Below are positions 18,968-28,336 of a stretch of 64,000 nt of DNA, in pieces (position 1 is the first letter of the stretch; each line of letters begins with the position of its first letter). Below the pieces are notes generated by a model, which saw only the letters and a list, made by a program, of their open reading frames with translations, did no database searches and was not told where the DNA came from. Origin of the DNA: Moorena sp. SIOASIH (GTDB lineage: Bacteria > Cyanobacteriota > Cyanobacteriia > Cyanobacteriales > Coleofasciculaceae); NCBI RefSeq assembly GCF_010671925.1, contig NZ_JAAHIH010000007.1:62001-126000 (forward strand). Reading direction: 5' to 3'. Made by a program: the position numbers and the translations under genes.

Positions 18968-21161
18968 GATCAACCTCCCTGGATACCACAGCACAATTGT
19001 TGCTGGCTTCGTTGCCATGGGTCTGCCTGGATTGGGATTGAGGCTGGTAACTATCCAAGGAATAGGAATAGTACTGTCGAGTCCGATCGCTTATGCCATT
19101 GACAACAAACCCCAGTATAGGAGTGCTACTATCTTTCAATTCTGATACTGTCTGTAGTAGGATATCTTTCTTAGTAAAGTTGGGACGTGTCACCATCACC
19201 AACCCATCACTATACCGACTCAAGCTATGGGCATCAGCAAAACTACTAACTGGTGGCGTGTCTACAATCACTAGGTCATAATAATCTGCGGCTGCTGCCA
19301 AAATAGACTTCATCACCTGTGACTCTAGGAAGCTAGCCGAACCAGAGGGCAGGTCACTACAGGTCAAAATCTCAAGGTTTGCGATCGCTGTGGGTTGCAC
19401 CGCCGACCGCCAGGTTTGATTGCTGCCCATTAAATCTGTAACCTTTGGCTGAGGGGGTAAGCCAAACAAATCCTGCTGCATTGGGTGACGCCAGTCGGCA
19501 TCAATAATCAATGTCCGCCGGGAAAATGTTACTGAAACCGCAGCCAAGTGGGAAGCTACCACTGACTTACCCTCTCCGGAAACAGCACTGCTGACCACAA
19601 TCAGCTGTAACCTCTTCTGAGCACGCAACTCCATGGTTGTCAGGAGCAGGCGGTAAGGCTCCATTAACCTAATATCTGCTAAGAATCGCTTCGGTTGTTC
19701 AAGACTTAGTGCCTGAGCAGGTATCTTCGGTAATACCCCCAGCCTAGGCAGCTTCAGCAGTGCCTCCGCTTCCGAGGCATCGTGTAAGGTATTATCCATC
19801 ACCTCCAGCAGCAGCACCATACCGACAGCTAGGGCAATTCCAGCAGCAGTAGCAATCACCAGCACCAGTTTTGGATTGGGTTGCTTGGGTGATGAAGGAA
19901 GTTTTGCCCGCTCAATAATTTGAATATTGCTAACTAGTTGGGCTTCGGCAATCCGTGCTTCTTCCAGTTTGTTTTGGAGGAGTTTAAGAGAGGCAATAGC
20001 TTCTTCTTGTCGGCGAACTAAGTTAGCAAAGGGTTGCCGTAGAACTGGTATTTGACCAAGACGATTCTGGAGTTTAATGCGCTCAGTCTGCACCAGGTAG
20101 AGCTTTTGTTCCAGTACCGACCGTTCTGTTTCAGATAAAATAAACCTAGAGGTAAAGTCCTGGCTCAACTGATCAGAGGCCACATCACCAGGGGGAATAA
20201 TTTGATTAGTGAACTGATTAGTGGGCTGATTAGTGGGCAACAGACGAGACAGTTTTTGATTGTAGAGGGTAAGGAGTTCATACCGCTCCTGAACCAGTGA
20301 TATCACCGCTGGATTCTGATCAGTTAGACGCGATCGCATTTTGGCTAACTCCCGATCCAAATCTACTAGCTGAGCTCGTAAGGCTTGGAGTTCTTGATCT
20401 TGACCAATGCGTCCAGCGATGTAAGCATTCTGAGTATTATTCAGACTGGTTATTGTCTGGAGTTCTTGGCTACGGGTTTTAGCGTCTTGGAGTTGAATAG
20501 ACACAGCACGTTCTTGGTCTTCTAAAGTAGCTAAACTCCTGACTAAGAGTTGTGTTTGTTCCTCGGGAGAAACTAAACCAGTGGTCTGTTTAAATTTGTT
20601 TAACGCTGCTTCTGCTGCTGCTACCTCCAAACGCCGTAATGGTACTTCTTTCTCCAAAAATTCCCGCACAGCTTTAGCTTCTGAACGAATCCCTTCAGCA
20701 CTTTCAGTAACCATTGCGTTGGCGACAGCATTGAGCACCGTGGTTGCCAATTCTGGATTTTGACCCTGATAGCTCAGCTCAAGAATATTGGTGGCAGGCA
20801 CAATTTTTACCTTTAAATCCTGACGGAGTTTGTCTATGGTCAGTCCTTCTGGTGAACTGCTTAGTAGAGCAATCTGGTAAAGTGCTCCCTGAAGAACTCG
20901 TTCTGACCCCACTAGTTCGGCTTGAGTTGCGATTGGGTCAGCTCCACCGGGTATATTAGCAGGGACTTGGCTGAGGTTGTCACCCAACTCAGATACACTC
21001 ACCTTTTTATTGTCCAGCATCAGCCGTGCTTTCACTTGGTACACTGGTGGGGTAACAACCAAATAGGCAATCGCTCCACCAATTACGGATGTCAAGGTAA
21101 CAAGGGCTGGCAAAAGCCGCCGCTTTAAGGCTAATGGTAGTGATGAAAGGCTTGTGTCCAT
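18954..21161 (-). CDS. Wzc-like polysaccharide co-polymerase with BY-kinase domain
   Basis: A 735-aa inner-membrane protein that sets chain length and drives export through autophosphorylation. The N-terminal Wzz domain has a first membrane helix at about residues 18-36, a long periplasmic coiled coil, and a second helix near 430-450 (LVLVIATAAGIALAVGMVLL). The cytoplasmic BY-kinase part has Walker A VSGEGKSVVASHLA (near 528), Walker A' LIIDADWRHP and Walker B LVIVDTPPV. The C-terminal tail carries a tyrosine cluster (QYYSYSLDSYQ) expected to be the phosphorylation site. It overlaps the Wzy-like gene downstream, and a GT4 gene lies 23 bp upstream. Confidence 0.95.
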   Translation of the reverse strand: MDTSLSSLPLALKRRLLPALVTLTSVIGGAIAYLVVTPPVYQVKARLMLDNKKVSVSELGDNLSQVPANIPGGADPIATQAELVGSERVLQGALYQIALLSSSPEGLTIDKLRQDLKVKIVPATNILELSYQGQNPELATTVLNAVANAMVTESAEGIRSEAKAVREFLEKEVPLRRLEVAAAEAALNKFKQTTGLVSPEEQTQLLVRSLATLEDQERAVSIQLQDAKTRSQELQTITSLNNTQNAYIAGRIGQDQELQALRAQLVDLDRELAKMRSRLTDQNPAVISLVQERYELLTLYNQKLSRLLPTNQPTNQFTNQIIPPGDVASDQLSQDFTSRFILSETERSVLEQKLYLVQTERIKLQNRLGQIPVLRQPFANLVRRQEEAIASLKLLQNKLEEARIAEAQLVSNIQIIERAKLPSSPKQPNPKLVLVIATAAGIALAVGMVLLLEVMDNTLHDASEAEALLKLPRLGVLPKIPAQALSLEQPKRFLADIRLMEPYRLLLTTMELRAQKRLQLIVVSSAVSGEGKSVVASHLAAVSVTFSRRTLIIDADWRHPMQQDLFGLPPQPKVTDLMGSNQTWRSAVQPTAIANLEILTCSDLPSGSASFLESQVMKSILAAAADYYDLVIVDTPPVSSFADAHSLSRYSDGLVMVTRPNFTKKDILLQTVSELKDSSTPILGFVVNGISDRTRQYYSYSLDSYQPQSQSRQTHGNEASNNCAVVSREVDHADS

Positions 21162-21184
21162 AACGTTGACGAAACTCTGTAGTT

Positions 21185-22357
21185 TTACTGGTTCTTGAAA
21201 AAGGGGAGCGTGACACTGAATTTGGCATCAGAGGACGCACAGAGTTTTTGATAGAGTCTCAAGTTATCAGCAGTAATTTTGTCCCAGTTATAGTAAGTGG
21301 CTACATGGTCTTGTGCCTTCTTTGCCATGTCCGCTAACTTTTGAGGTTGGCGGATCGCCGTTTCTAGAGCTCGGACACAAGAGTCTACGTCTCCTGCTCG
21401 GAACAGTAGACCTCGTTCTTCACCAATCAATTGCTGATGGGGAGGGATATCACTAGCGAGCACTGGAATCCCTTCTTGCATTGCCTCTAGCATCACCAGC
21501 GGTAATCCTTCTAAATCCGAAGGCAGAACAAACAACCCTGCCCCCCGAACAATCTCGGCTAAGCGACTTCCATAGAGTTCACCAACGAATAACACGTCTT
21601 GATTTGTGCCTGCCAACTCATGTAGGTTGGCGATGTAGTTATGAGTGTCACTATCACCACCAGCAATCACCAGTTTCCAACCGTTAGATTTAAGCCGTTG
21701 GAAAGCTTTGATGAGTAGATCAGGTCGTTTTTCCGGTACAAGCCTGCCCAAGAACAGAATGTAACGCCCCGGGTTTAGACCTAGGAATTTACCATAGGGA
21801 AATTTGGGGTCTGACTCTGGGTAAATCCCTGGAGCATTGGGAATATTGATTGTATTTTTGCTATATGTGTTGAGAAAGTAATTTTGGAGTGCTTGTGAGA
21901 CTACGACTAACTCATGGGCAGAGTAGACCGCGTTCCTCTCCCCCAAACGAATTAACCCACTCGACCATTTCCCCCACTTGGCTCGTTGCCAGTCCAATCC
22001 CTGACAGGTAACCACAATCTTTGCAGAAGAGGCAATTCTGGAGAGCCAGGAGAACACAGCTGGACCTAGGGCATGGAAATGAATGATGTCGTAGCGTTTG
22101 CCACTGGAGATAATCGCTGCCAGGGCAGCATTAGCAAAAGCATCTATTCCTCTCAAGCGTATCGAGGGTAGAGAGATTACTCGAACACCTTTGTAGTCAG
22201 AGGATGAAAAACCGGTAGACTTGGTGTAAGACGAGCGTGCAAATAGGTCTACCGAATGACCTTGGGCAACCATTCTGGGATAGAGTTCTGTGCAGTAACG
22301 TTCAATGCCACCTTGCTTAACAGGTACTCCTTTGGCTCCAATTACAGCAATTTTCAT
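21185..22357 (-). CDS. GT4-family glycosyltransferase (PglA/WcaI-like)
   Basis: A 390-aa transferase. MKIAVIGAKGVPVKQGGIERYCTEL is the typical Gly-rich start, followed in the C-terminal half by ILFLGRLVPEKRPDLLIKAF and FVLPSDLEGLPLVMLEAMQEGIPVLAS with a complete E-G-L-P-L-V-M-L-E motif. It is similar to the rhamnosyl/GalNAc-type transferases of capsule loci. GAGGAAA lies about 11 bases before the ATG. It is the second gene of the presumed operon that starts at 23674. Donor and acceptor are not predictable from the sequence. Confidence 0.9.
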   Translation of the reverse strand: MKIAVIGAKGVPVKQGGIERYCTELYPRMVAQGHSVDLFARSSYTKSTGFSSSDYKGVRVISLPSIRLRGIDAFANAALAAIISSGKRYDIIHFHALGPAVFSWLSRIASSAKIVVTCQGLDWQRAKWGKWSSGLIRLGERNAVYSAHELVVVSQALQNYFLNTYSKNTINIPNAPGIYPESDPKFPYGKFLGLNPGRYILFLGRLVPEKRPDLLIKAFQRLKSNGWKLVIAGGDSDTHNYIANLHELAGTNQDVLFVGELYGSRLAEIVRGAGLFVLPSDLEGLPLVMLEAMQEGIPVLASDIPPHQQLIGEERGLLFRAGDVDSCVRALETAIRQPQKLADMAKKAQDHVATYYNWDKITADNLRLYQKLCASSDAKFSVTLPFFKNQ

Positions 22358-22474
22358 TACTTCTAGTTTCCTCTTTTACAATACTCTTCGGCAGACTAAT
22401 TAAGTGGTGATGACATCCTGAGTATGTAAGTTTGACTGCTCTATCTTGATTAAAGGCAGCCGATTAGACAGAGA

Positions 22475-23674
22475 TTACAGAGACCGTTGGTGAGCACGGT
22501 GTAGCATTTGCTCATAAACACTCGTGACAACTGTGCGAGCACTATAGGGTTGAGCCGTGCGCACACAGGAGGAGGCTGGATAATTCTCTGGATGGTGCAG
22601 GATTGTACCCAAAGCATCTGCGATCGCAACTTTGGTACGCTCCTTGCAAACAATCCCACTGTCAGCACCGAGAAATTTGGGGGTTTCACCACAATTCGTG
22701 GTCACTACAGGTGTCCCACAGGCGAGAGCCTCAAGGACAGTCAAGGGCAGTCCCTCGTAAACGCTACTCAAAACAAAGATACTACAGACACGGTATAAGT
22801 CTGCTAGTTTTTCCTGACCTACTGCTCCAAGCATAGTCACTCGCTTAGACAACCCAAGAAAGCAAATTTCAGCACGGAGTTCATCTTTTAACTCCCCATC
22901 CCCAGCAATCAGTAAGTGAACATTGGCAATATATAAACCTGCCATTGCCCGTATCAGTAACATCGGGTCTTTTTGAGGATGCAGACGACCGGCGAAGAGG
23001 ATAAAACGGGTCTGTTCAGGCAAATTATGCTCCTGTGCTAGAGCTTTGCGTCTTTGTTCTCGTTCCTTTTGGTCTAGGGCATAGAACACCTCCTCATCAA
23101 CGGTGTTTTTCAGGTAAGCAACACGATTTGCGATCGCTGGATAACGCTGTTGATAAAACTTAGCTGATTCAGTATTGCAGGAAAAAATTTGGCTAAATTG
23201 CTTGACCAGTAAGCGTTCGAGGGCAAAATAGCTTGCAGAAAAACGCTGCCAAAGAATGCCATTATTACCCGTTGCAGGATTCATCTGCTTGGCAATGTCA
23301 TTGTGTACAAACAGCGTCTTCTCTCCAGACCAATTGAGGGCTGCTAAGCTAGGTTCGATGCGATGAAAATGCATGAAATCCGATGCCAAGGAACGACCTA
23401 ACAACGCAGTCGTATACTTTATCGTCGTGGGTATTAAGCGCCTAACATTGTCATCTTCGAGAGGAAACAAGGGCATAAATTGAATGGCTCGACCAGCTAG
23501 TTCCCCTTCTTGCCATACACCGGAAGCTGAAGCCAGGTCTCCTGTTCCCACCAACCGCACCTCGAACTCACTCGGAGCATATTTGATAAAGGAGCGGATG
23601 ACGGTCTGAATCCCACCAATGCTGCTATGCCAAGGATTAAACTGATAGAAAATAGTTAGAATTAGTTTCTGCAT
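22475..23674 (-). CDS. GT4-family glycosyltransferase
   Basis: A 399-aa GT-B transferase with LTIFYQFNPWHSSIGGIQTVIRSF at the N-terminus and ILFAGRLHPQKDPMLLIRAM and FVLSSVYEGLPLTVLEALACGTPVVTT at the C-terminus, including the E-G-L-P-L-T-V-L-E catalytic motif. The most upstream gene of the minus-strand polysaccharide block, it is followed by the next GT4 after 117 bp. Upstream lies 2.3 kb of repeat-rich DNA, so the cluster promoter must lie in the first few hundred bases beyond 23674; I cannot pick it out with confidence. Confidence 0.88.
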   Translation of the reverse strand: MQKLILTIFYQFNPWHSSIGGIQTVIRSFIKYAPSEFEVRLVGTGDLASASGVWQEGELAGRAIQFMPLFPLEDDNVRRLIPTTIKYTTALLGRSLASDFMHFHRIEPSLAALNWSGEKTLFVHNDIAKQMNPATGNNGILWQRFSASYFALERLLVKQFSQIFSCNTESAKFYQQRYPAIANRVAYLKNTVDEEVFYALDQKEREQRRKALAQEHNLPEQTRFILFAGRLHPQKDPMLLIRAMAGLYIANVHLLIAGDGELKDELRAEICFLGLSKRVTMLGAVGQEKLADLYRVCSIFVLSSVYEGLPLTVLEALACGTPVVTTNCGETPKFLGADSGIVCKERTKVAIADALGTILHHPENYPASSCVRTAQPYSARTVVTSVYEQMLHRAHQRSL

Positions 23675-23755
23675 TACTTGAATTAATAAGAATTAAAACT
23701 GTTTGATAGTCAGTCATTTATGGTTTATATTTCATATAACTTACTATCAAGAATA

Positions 23756-23934
23756 TATAACCGTTCTCAATTGATTGAGGTACCTCTTCCTGGGTTTTAG
23801 GGAGTCGGGAGTCGGGAGTCGGGAGTCGCGATGCAGGGCAGTCCCATGACCGCCCTGCATCAAGACAATCCGAGGATTTTTTGGTGTGCTGATAAATCAG
23901 TATTGGGTTTTATGATCTATTTGGAAATGCTATA
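23756..23934 (+). repeat. family C MITE-like element with GGGAGTC heptamers
   Basis: The left arm reads TATAACCGTTCTC..TTGAGGTAC (23756-23783). Four GGGAGTC heptamers and a nested palindrome GCGATGCAGGGC..GCCCTGCATCAAGAC (23828-23866) follow. The right arm is decayed but ends GGAAATGCTATA (to 23934). The boundaries on the right are approximate. Confidence 0.6.
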
Positions 23935-24296
23935 TAGTTAAGCTGTGTTCACCAACTAACTAGTATTATTGGAATCGTTACCCTTGATTACCTATAGATA
24001 GTAAGTCGATGGCATTGATCAAATTCCCTAACCTAGGATAGAACTATATTTTTTTTACCAAAGGAATTATGGGAATTTTTTAAATCATAAAAACTTGGTT
24101 AATTTGAGTTTCATAACTAATTATTAACTACACCTTCAAAACTATAAATCCGGAGATTTATTAAAAATGGATCAGCTCCTGGATTTAGAAATATCTAACA
24201 ATAGTTAGTGAATACTTTGTGAATATTAGAAAATGAAAAAAGCGTGAAATTTTTCCCAGACAAATTTTTCAGACAACACTTAACAATAGCGAAACC

Positions 24297-24325
24297 ACCG
24301 GACATGATATTAGATCATGTCCGGT
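24297..24325. terminator. perfect 12-bp hairpin, no U-tract
   Basis: The arms are ACCGGACATGAT and ATCATGTCCGGT with a 5-base loop ATTAG. No T-run follows on either strand, so it is not a standard rho-independent terminator. It may be an operator, a processing signal or the relic of a palindromic repeat, about 620 bp upstream of the glycosyltransferase operon. Confidence 0.5.
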
Positions 24326-24888
24326 TAATCAAGTCCCAACCCAAATAGTCCCTGGATTTTTGATAATGGGTAATGGGTAATGGGTAATTGTCAACTACTT
24401 TTTACGAATTAAGCACTCGGAGATAATTTTTTTTAATTGTGTTAAGAAACTTAACGTTGCTCAAACCCTGTCTTGATGAGCTACCTCGCTGCATGGCTTT
24501 CTGTTCCCTGTTCCCTTGTCCGAAATTCCCTGGTGTGAACAGTCAACTTGAATTGTGTCCGACTACTTACCAATTACCAATTACCCGGGAAGGGATCTGA
24601 TAATTAGTCAACGAAATAAAATATAATTTATTAATTTTGGAATCTGATAGTCTTGGTAAAAAAACCCAGCACAATATTGATGGGAACCATAATTCCAATC
24701 AAGATGGTAGTGCTAACTAGTAGATAGGGATTGTTTGGTATCCCACATTCCGCACTTCAAAGTGTAGTTTGGAAGCTACTGCGTCCGGCTACGGGAACGC
24801 AAACACCGAGAACAGCCTAATTTATAACACCTTAAGTATTTCTAATCAAAAATATCGCCAGCATCCCCAGAGTATAGATACTAGAGTC

Positions 24889-25119
24889 GTAAGTATTCAG
24901 CTATCACCTATCAGTTATCAGTTATCAGCTTTTGAATCAAACAAGTAAGCATTGGAATAATGCTGAGTGAAATCCCAGCGTCGTTCGCACAGCGTGGCCA
25001 TTCGCGTAGCGTGGCCAAAGGCCAAGGCCAAAGCCTGTGCCAAAAAGCACCTCAAGCAGCGTGAGCCTTTAGCTGACGGCTGACGGCTGACGGCTGACGG
25101 CTGACGGCTGAATGCTTAC
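24889..25119 (+). repeat. family A element, intact copy with exact 8-bp target duplication
   Basis: A 231-bp element starting GTAAGTATTCAGC and ending GGCTGAATGCTTAC, flanked by CTAGAGTC on both sides (24881-24888 and 25120-25127). The interior has CTATCAG/TTATCAG heptamers, an internal GTAAGCATT, a CACCTCAAGCAGCGTG stretch with GCGTGGCC palindromes, and five CTGACGG heptamers. No ORF is present. Confidence 0.85.
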
Positions 25120-25756
25120 CTAGAGTCTACATACTACACTTAATATTACAAACTGACGTGGGGAATATCGGTTCACAGTCTATCGCTCTGAATCTGATCC
25201 CTGACTCCCAGAGCCACTGCATCTAGACCGTGATACACCCATGATTTTGCACCCGAAACCTATATTTGCAAATGTGACCTTGCACTGTCAATAAAAAGCC
25301 AATAAAAAGCTGTAGCCAATGTCTCAGAGGATTTGGCTACATCGTGGCGGCTATCTGCTGGGCATTTAGCCCACTAATCTACCGCTTTATTGAGACTATT
25401 ATCAATTAACCCGAAATTTGACGGCAAAATTTGCCCAAAACTTATTTTAATCATAATATCATACTTGATTTAGTGAATTTGTCAAGTGTTCAATGTAACT
25501 AATTGACTAGCGTGGAACCTAAATATCCATTCCTTGCTATACTGGAATAAACCTACCTGATCTGATCAGGTTACTGATCCCGAAAAGGCTGTGTGACACT
25601 TAACTATAGAATTTCCATTTGAGTTGTGAACGTAATTGCTTAGGGAAAGGCAAGAGGCAAGAGTCAAGAAGCAAGAGCCAAGAGCTAATAAAGTGTATAA
25701 AGATTTTTGGTAATCGAAAAAACTGTCATCCTTGTTTACAACTCATTTGTAAATTC

Positions 25757-25896
25757 TATAGCAGTTCTCAATTGGGTTAGGTACTTCCGTCCTGGGTTGC
25801 GCGGGAGTAGAGAGTAGGGAGTAGGAAGTAGGAATCCCCGCGCCCAAGGGGGTAATAAAATTGAATGGACTTCATCGGTATAATCAACGCTCTATA
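25757..25896 (+). repeat. degenerate family C element with GGGAGTA heptamers
   Basis: The left arm TATAGCAGTTCTCAATTGGG..AGGTAC (25757-25784) is clear and is followed by CCTGGGTT and GGGAGTAG/GGAAGTAG heptamers. The right arm, ending AACGCTCTATA at 25896, is only loosely matched. It lies within 100 bp of the AAA_35 gene start. Confidence 0.5.
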
Positions 25897-25985
25897 TTCT
25901 TTATAATTATTCAAACAATTGATATACCTTGGTTTTGGTCATCTCTGACCCAAGACCATCAGCAAAAGGTGCACAGAGTAAGACG

Positions 25986-27305
25986 ATGACAGTAGATCAG
26001 CTCATAGATGTACTCACAGTTATGGGGTACGCTAAATTGACTTCCCTTCAGGAATGGATTCTGTACCAAGCTTGGGAAGAAAAAACCTATGCCGAGATGG
26101 CGGAGGACATACACTACGGTAGTGAATATCTCAGGAGAATCGCTTCTAAGTTATGGCTATTGCTCAGCAAGTTTTTTGACAAACCAATTACCAAGGGCAA
26201 CTTCAAACCAGTTTTAGCTAGCATTCCTCTGAGTCCTTTACACGAAGAGCGAATTGAGCAATATTACCAATCCTTGAGCCAATCCCGAACCTTTCCGATT
26301 GGAGTAGTCCCCCTGTCATCAGCCTTTTACATTAAACGTCCCCCTGTCGAAGAAATGGCTTACCAAGCCATTGAACAACTCGGAAGCCTAATCCTGATTA
26401 GATCCCCGAAAGAGACCGGTAAAACCTCTTTGATGCTGCGGATAGTAGACCGGGCAAAATCCCTGGGTTACAGAACAGTATGGATTAATTTTGCCCAAGC
26501 AGAAAGAGGGATTTTAAGTAATTTAGATCGGCTATTACGTTGGTTGTGTGCTAATCTATCTAATCAACTGGTGCTTGCCAAGCAACTGGATGACTATTGG
26601 GATGAGGACATCGGCAGTAAAGCAAGCTGTAGCTGTTTTTTTCAAGGACATATCTTAGAGTCCCTTGAACAGCCCCTAGTTTTGGCGGTGGATGAAGTGA
26701 ATCGGCTGCTTGAGCATACCGAAACAGCTCTTGACTTTTTTCCTCTGTTGCGATCTTGGTCTGAGGCTGCCAAACACGTGAGACCTTGGCAAAAGCTACG
26801 GCTTGTGGTTGCTTACTCCACAGAAGTTGATATTCCTGTTACAATAGCTGACTATTTATCGAATTTAGGATTGCCGATTGAATTACCCCAGTTTAACCCT
26901 CAACAAATTCAGCAGTTAGCCCAGCTTTATCGACTCGATTGGTTGAGAGGTCAAGCTAGCGAGAAATTAATGGCTATGGTGGGGGGACATCCGAAATTAG
27001 TGCAGCTTGCTCTCTATCACTTGGCTTGCGAAAACCTTAGCCTAGAAAAACTTCTTGAGCAAGCACCTACCCGAGAAGGAATTTATAAGGATCATCTGCT
27101 GCTAAAATTAACTAGACTTAGGCAAAATCCTGAGTTAGCCACTTTCTTCAACAAGGTGATTCAAACCGATAGAGGTGTTGAGTTAGATTCAATCTTAATC
27201 AATAGATTAAAGAATCTAGGTTTGATAACCTTTGACGGAAATCACGTCATACCAAGTAGTGATTTATATCGTCAGTATTTCTTAGCACAGCTTAAGGAGG
27301 CGTGA
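25986..27305 (+). CDS. AAA_35-type ATPase with N-terminal helix-turn-helix-like effector domain
   Basis: The 439-aa protein begins MTVDQLIDVLTVMG. The N-terminal 80 residues (LTSLQEWILYQAWEEKTYAEMAEDIHYGSEYLRRIASKLWLLLS) match the small domain that cyanobacteria place ahead of AAA_35, WD40 or CHAT modules. The ATPase part has a Walker A-like SPKETGKTS (about residues 139-147), preceded by LILIR, and Walker B LVLAVDEVN. C-terminal helices resemble the winged end of STAND-type ATPases (GGHPKLVQLALYHL). The family is thought to act in signalling or conflict systems, but its role is unproven. The ATG at 25986 is preferred over the TTG at 25929 because family members start at this MT(V/I)D. It reads alone, with repeats on both sides. 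Confidence 0.85.
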   Translation: MTVDQLIDVLTVMGYAKLTSLQEWILYQAWEEKTYAEMAEDIHYGSEYLRRIASKLWLLLSKFFDKPITKGNFKPVLASIPLSPLHEERIEQYYQSLSQSRTFPIGVVPLSSAFYIKRPPVEEMAYQAIEQLGSLILIRSPKETGKTSLMLRIVDRAKSLGYRTVWINFAQAERGILSNLDRLLRWLCANLSNQLVLAKQLDDYWDEDIGSKASCSCFFQGHILESLEQPLVLAVDEVNRLLEHTETALDFFPLLRSWSEAAKHVRPWQKLRLVVAYSTEVDIPVTIADYLSNLGLPIELPQFNPQQIQQLAQLYRLDWLRGQASEKLMAMVGGHPKLVQLALYHLACENLSLEKLLEQAPTREGIYKDHLLLKLTRLRQNPELATFFNKVIQTDRGVELDSILINRLKNLGLITFDGNHVIPSSDLYRQYFLAQLKEA

Positions 27306-27351
27306 TTTTAGCCCACGCTAATTGGGACAGCTATTGAACATCTAATTTGCT

Positions 27352-27564
27352 GTAAGCATTCAGCCGTCAGCCGTCAGCCGTCAGCCGTCAGCCGTCAGCA
27401 TTCAGCTGACGTAACAAAGATTAAACGAATGCTTACTTGTTGTCTTGATGCAATAGCGAGTGGGGGAAACCCCCAAGACCGCGCTGCATCGCTTATTTAA
27501 AAGCTCAAAGCTGAGAGCTGAGAGCTGAGAGCTGAGAGCTGAGAGCTGAGAGCTGAATGCTTAC
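27352..27564 (+). repeat. family A element with exact 8-bp target duplication and nested palindrome
   Basis: A 213-bp element, GTAAGCATTCAGC..GCTGAATGCTTAC, flanked by AATTTGCT at 27344-27351 and 27565-27572. It carries five CCGTCAG heptamers, an internal GAATGCTTAC, a nested palindrome GTCTTGATGCA..GGGGGAAACCCCC..CTGCATCGC (27442-27492) and about six GCTGAGA heptamers. It lies in the 347-bp gap between the AAA_35 gene and tmk. Confidence 0.88.
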
Positions 27565-27652
27565 AATTTGCTTATTACCTGAGCTTGTTCAACCCATGGT
27601 TTAAGCTGTAGGCTATCAAACATTAGCGCCATGAGTATAAGAGGAGGTCGGC

Positions 27653-28315
27653 TTGAGCGGTAAGCTAATTGTTTTCGAGGGAGTGGAAGGCGGTGGTAAA
27701 ACTACCCAACTACAGCGATGCTCAAATTGGCTTCGAGCTGGTGGCTTACAAGACTGTCTAGGTACTGTTTGTTCGGGAAATCAAACAAGACCCCTTGTAG
27801 TCACAAGAGAACCGGGGGGAACATTATTAGGCGCTAAGGTTCGCCAACTGCTACTGGATAGAGATTCCTCACCCATTCACCCTCGGGCTGAACTTTTACT
27901 CTATGCTGCTGATCGGGCTGAACATGTTGAAGAGTTGATTAAGCCACAGTTGGTCAACGGAGCAATTATTTTATGCGATCGCTACACGGATTCCACAATT
28001 GCCTACCAGGGTTATGGGCGAGGTATTGACTTGAAATTGATTGAGCAGCTTAATCAAATTGCTACCGGTGGACTGGAAAGTGACCTCACCCTGTGGCTGG
28101 ATATTGATGTCGAAATTGGTCTGGAACGGGCGCGACAGCGGGGAACCGTTGACCGCATGGAGCAAGCTGACTTAGCATTTCACCGACGAGTGCAGCAGGG
28201 ATTTCAGCAGTTGTATCAACAAAATCCTGATCGGATTGTTCGGGTAGATGCTAGCTACAGTGAGGAGGAGGTGCATAATGCCATTCAGAAGATTTTGCGT
28301 GAACGGTTTAGCTGA
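27653..28315 (+). CDS. tmk: thymidylate kinase
   Basis: The enzyme phosphorylates dTMP to dTDP with ATP for DNA synthesis. The 220-aa protein has the P-loop FEGVEGGGKTTQ (residues 8-19), the DR(Y/F) motif CDRYTDSTIAYQGYGRG, and the lid region ERARQRGTVDRME. It starts at TTG 27653; GAGGAGG at 27641-27647 five bases upstream supports this start strongly, and no ATG fits. An insertion of about 15 residues between the first helix and TREPGGT (GLQDCLGTVCSGNQT) is slightly longer than usual. tmk is commonly next to holB in cyanobacteria; here an insertion sequence separates them. Confidence 0.96.
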   Translation: MSGKLIVFEGVEGGGKTTQLQRCSNWLRAGGLQDCLGTVCSGNQTRPLVVTREPGGTLLGAKVRQLLLDRDSSPIHPRAELLLYAADRAEHVEELIKPQLVNGAIILCDRYTDSTIAYQGYGRGIDLKLIEQLNQIATGGLESDLTLWLDIDVEIGLERARQRGTVDRMEQADLAFHRRVQQGFQQLYQQNPDRIVRVDASYSEEEVHNAIQKILRERFS

Positions 28316-28336
28316 ACCCGCGAGAAGCCCCACGTC

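Larger units (their letters stand above)
23675..25985. other. 2.3-kb non-coding, repeat-rich region
   Basis: No convincing gene is present. It holds a family C copy with GGGAGTC heptamers (23756-23934), a perfect 12-bp hairpin (24297-24325), GGGTAAT heptamers (24365-24387), a family A element with exact target duplication (24889-25119), GGCAAGA-like heptamers (about 25645-25690) and a second degenerate family C copy (25757-25896). A 39-codon hydrophobic open stretch on the minus strand ending near 24650 has no start codon and is not called. Confidence 0.7.

Noticed and set aside
8381-23674. Polysaccharide cluster as a novel pathway
   Set aside because: The genes form an ordinary Wzx/Wzy-type assembly pathway; only the unclassified membrane protein is unusual.
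24650-24770. 39-codon hydrophobic open stretch on the minus strand (PYLLVSTTILIGIMVPINIV)
   Set aside because: No start codon, no ribosome site and no match to a small photosystem protein that I can recall.
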